DNA of 52,240 nt from an uncultured Kiritimatiellota bacterium (GTDB taxonomy: Bacteria > Verrucomicrobiota > Kiritimatiellia > RFP12 > UBA1067). Within the stretch, counting starts at the first letter, position 1. Each line of letters begins with the position of its first letter. The DNA is taken from contig CAKTZA010000020.1 in assembly GCA_934635045.1 (NCBI GenBank), positions 1 through 52,240 of the forward strand, given 5' to 3'. Of the stretch, positions 49,969 through 52,240 are shown piece by piece. The position numbers and the translations under genes were made by a program. Below the pieces are notes generated by a model, which had not been told where the DNA came from, ran no database searches, and saw only the letters and a program-made list of their open reading frames with translations.

Positions 49969-51302
49969 TGTTCCGCCGCCTCTCCATCTCGTCCTTCAGG
50001 TTCTTCCTCGCGGGGAAGGGCCTTTCTTTTCAGACGGGCAAGTATTTCGGACAGGCCCTGCTCGTCGGCCTCCTCGCCGGGTTCGTCGTCGTGGCGTTTC
50101 GCTATCTGATCGACCTCGGCTTTGCATGGATCTTCGATCCCGCCGCCGCGTCGGGGGTGCGCGGACTCTTCGTCGTCTTGCCGGCCGTTGGCGCGCTTGC
50201 GGGCTATCTGCTGATTCGCCGCTTCGACTCGCTGGAGCATGCGCGCGGCACGGACAGCGCGATTCTTGCCTATCACCGCCGGTGCGGCTATGTGCCGCCG
50301 GCCGTGCTGCCGGTGAAGTCCGTCGCCTCGGTGCTGACGATCGCCTCCGGCGGCTCGGCCGGCTACGAGGGCCCCGTCACGCTGCTCGGCGCCGCGTGCG
50401 GCAGTCTCGTCGCCTCGTGGTTCTCGCTGCCGGCGCGCGCGCGGCGCATCCTGATGTCGGCCGGCATCTCCGCCGGCATCGCCGCGCTCTTCCAGGCGCC
50501 GCTCGCGGGCGCGATCTTCGGCTTCGAGGTGCTCTACTCGTCGAGCGACATCGAGTACGAGTGCATCCTGCCGTGCTTCACGGCAGCGACCGTCTCCTAC
50601 ACGATTTTCGCCTGCTTCTTCGGATGGGGGACGCTCTTCCAGATGCCGAACATCGCCTATGAGAACGGGCTGCGCCTCCTGCCGTACTTCGTCCTCGCGC
50701 TCGTCATCACGTTCGGCGCGCGCTTCTACATCCGCTTCTTCACGTCCACCGAGCGCGCGTTTGCGTCCCTGCCCGTGCCGGGCTGGCTGCGCGTCGTCTT
50801 GGGCGGACTCGCCACGGGGCTTCTCGGCTTGCTGGTGCCCTCGATTCTCGGCACGAGCTATCCCGTCATCCAGCAGGTGCTGTCGGGCGGTGCGCTGGTG
50901 CTTCCGGCGCTTGTGGCCATCTTCTTCGCGAAGGTCGTCGCGACGTCCTTCACCGTCGGGAGCGGCGGTTCGGGCGGCGTCTTCGCGCCGGCGCTCGTCT
51001 GCGGCGGTGCGCTCGGTGCGGCGGTCGGACAGGTCTTTGCAACCGTTCTCCCGGCATCGTTCGGCATCCAGCCGGCGGCGTTCGCGCTCGTCGGCATGGC
51101 GGGCTTTCTCGCCTCGGCCATCCGTACGCCGATGGCGGCGATCGTGATGGTTGCGGAGATCTCCGGCAACCACGGCCTCCTCGTGCCGGCGATGTGGGTC
51201 TGCGGCATTTCCTTCTGGCTCAACAACGGCTGGTCGCTCAACCGCAGCCAGCCGCATAGCCGCGAAACGTCGCCTGTGCACGCGCAGCTCGTGAGGCCGT
51301 GA
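49968..51302 (+). CDS. ClC family chloride channel/transporter
   Basis: 444 aa, the usual ClC core with no C-terminal CBS domains. About 10-12 hydrophobic segments; selectivity motifs are recognisable: GGSAGYEGPVTLLGA (GSGxxxGxEGP-like), GSGGSGGVFAPALVCGG (GxFxP), and the late Tyr-bearing helix region is replaced by LVPAMWVCGISFWLNNGWS. It moves Cl- or exchanges Cl- for H+. Coupled to the DJ-1 gene by a 1-bp overlap. Confidence 0.88.
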   Translation: MFRRLSISSFRFFLAGKGLSFQTGKYFGQALLVGLLAGFVVVAFRYLIDLGFAWIFDPAAASGVRGLFVVLPAVGALAGYLLIRRFDSLEHARGTDSAILAYHRRCGYVPPAVLPVKSVASVLTIASGGSAGYEGPVTLLGAACGSLVASWFSLPARARRILMSAGISAGIAALFQAPLAGAIFGFEVLYSSSDIEYECILPCFTAATVSYTIFACFFGWGTLFQMPNIAYENGLRLLPYFVLALVITFGARFYIRFFTSTERAFASLPVPGWLRVVLGGLATGLLGLLVPSILGTSYPVIQQVLSGGALVLPALVAIFFAKVVATSFTVGSGGSGGVFAPALVCGGALGAAVGQVFATVLPASFGIQPAAFALVGMAGFLASAIRTPMAAIVMVAEISGNHGLLVPAMWVCGISFWLNNGWSLNRSQPHSRETSPVHAQLVRP

Positions 51303-51304
51303 GG

Positions 51305-51946
51305 TCATTTGCCGACGTTGAGCCGTCCGCTGACGATTCCGCCGAGCACGGACGCGCCGAGTTCCAGCCAGAGGCGTCCGTTCTCTGCGCGACAGACAGG
51401 CGTCCGCATCATGGGCCCGTCGGCCCGACAGATCGCGCGAACGGACTTCGCTGCGCTCCGTCTATGTCGGCCTTCGGCCTCGATCCGGGTCGCTCCGGGA
51501 GTCGCACCTGTCGCCACACGTCAGTCAATCGAACGTGACCGATTGCGAAACAATGTCCGAAGGACCTACACATTCCCCTCGGCGGAATGCGCTTCCGCAA
51601 GCGAGAACACCGAGGCGACAGGCGATCCCTGCGCTCCTCTCGCGCGACTGTCGGCTCCTCCTGGCCAAGGGCGGCTTGCGCCGCCTCACAGAACAGGACG
51701 TTGCGTGAGGAGTGGGCGGGACGGCCGAGCGCCGAGCGGAGAGAGACGGGCGGATGCAATGCGCCGCAGAAGCGCAACGCGCTTCGGATGGAAGGTCGCC
51801 GAAGGCAATCGCGTAGCGACGCGCAAGCGTCCGCGTTCGCCGCACGCGCCACAGATGACGCGCCAGTCGGTGGCGAGTTCCCAGGCGCCGCCCGCGTCAC
51901 GCGGCGGGATCATGCGAGGAAGTTCAAACGAGATTCGGTCTTTCAT
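51305..51946 (-). pseudogene. Broken minus-strand gene, ends intact, centre replaced
   Basis: The start is convincing: AGAAAGGAAACC before ATG (51944-51946) and coding-like MKDRISFELPRMIPPRDAGG, AWELATDWRVICGACG. The end also looks coding (GPMMRTPVCRAENGRLWLEL, SGRLNVGK, TGA at 51305-51307). Between them, about 51460-51845, the sequence is repeat-like (CTTCGCTGCGCTCCGT, CGCAAGCGTCCGCG) and the frame is broken by a stop near 51688. I do not recognise the original family. Confidence 0.5.
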
Positions 51947-52240
51947 TTTTTGAGGTTTCCTTTCTTTTGAATTTTCTAACGCAAAGAACGCAAAGGGCTT
52001 GACGCAAAGAACGCGAAGAGCCTTTGCGACCTTTGAATGAGGGTCTGCGACGCTGAACACGGAGAACGGAGAGTGGAAGACACGGAGGAAACAGGGACAC
52101 ACCCCTGCTTCTCCCGTTCTCCGTTCTCCGTGTCAAACGCCGTAGGCCAAATCATTCCTGAGACAGGGGGATTTTAGATAGGTGAGGTCGGGTTAATGTT
52201 TACCGGCGAAACCTCCCCCGGTTGACAAATGCGCCCTGAT
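51947..52240. repeat. Repeat-derived intergenic DNA at the right edge
   Basis: AACGCAAAGAACGCAAAG repeats (51979-52010) are followed by a perfect 15-bp inverted repeat, ACACGGAGAACGGAG (52057-52071) and its complement (52119-52133). TTGACA at 52222-52227 may be the -35 of a gene beyond the window. No gene seen. Confidence 0.6.

Overview
The window reads as a chromosomal segment of a GC-rich, Gram-negative bacterium of the PVC group, most likely Kiritimatiellota/Verrucomicrobiota from a gut or rumen. This is inferred from the mix of large secreted repeat proteins with autotransporter-type beta-strand repeats, cohesin and dockerin modules, a SUMF1/FGE-fold surface protein, a BatA-type operon, an AAA-ATPase/PD-(D/E)XK protein and TrpB2. 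No rRNA gene is present to confirm it. Promoters are easy to see: an extended -10 (TGGTATAAT or TTGCTATAAT). In five cases it lies only 6-9 nt from the start codon, which predicts leaderless mRNAs.

Layout. 0.1-1.9 kb: AAA-ATPase-like/PD-(D/E)XK protein. 2.0-10.5 kb: fused remnants of sialic-acid genes, then a secreted 1405-aa beta-strand repeat protein, a TolB-type propeller protein, a putative TIM-barrel glycosidase and an AraC regulator; this looks like a partly decayed glycan-use locus. 10.5-16.5 kb: EF-G, two Bat-type proteins, a squalene-cyclase-like repeat protein and an ABC ATPase. 16.5-19.7 kb: a strongly promoted, highly structured RNA of about 400 nt with no recognised family, two AT-richer membrane-protein genes and a secreted FGE-fold protein whose C-terminus looks like the variable region of a diversity-generating retroelement (DGR). 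19.7-21.0 kb: a RAYT transposase with REP-like hairpins inside and beside its gene. 21.2-29.1 kb: three overlapping genes encoding a 1952-aa protein with nine cohesin-like modules plus a dockerin, a second cohesin-like protein and an outer-membrane barrel protein.

29.2-51.3 kb is mostly housekeeping: rplU-rpmA, tRNA-Lys, a small GspF-N-like membrane protein, metY, prs, an M24 peptidase, a Zn-finger-like protein, pheT, a secreted protein, an aminotransferase, a membrane-TPR protein, an MBL hydrolase, trpF and trpB2 on the minus strand, nagA, tRNA-Ser, rpoD, a membrane-anchored RRM protein, a DJ-1 family protein and a ClC channel. The last 0.9 kb holds a broken minus-strand gene and repeat-derived DNA.

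Several short repeat families recur (ACAGGATT hairpins, CGAATTGT octamers, AATCCGTG repeats, CACGGAGAACGGAG), and three of them are read in frame inside genes. The two places most likely to hold something undescribed are the structured RNA with the DGR-like operon (16.5-19.7 kb) and the cohesin/dockerin/outer-membrane operon (21.2-29.1 kb).
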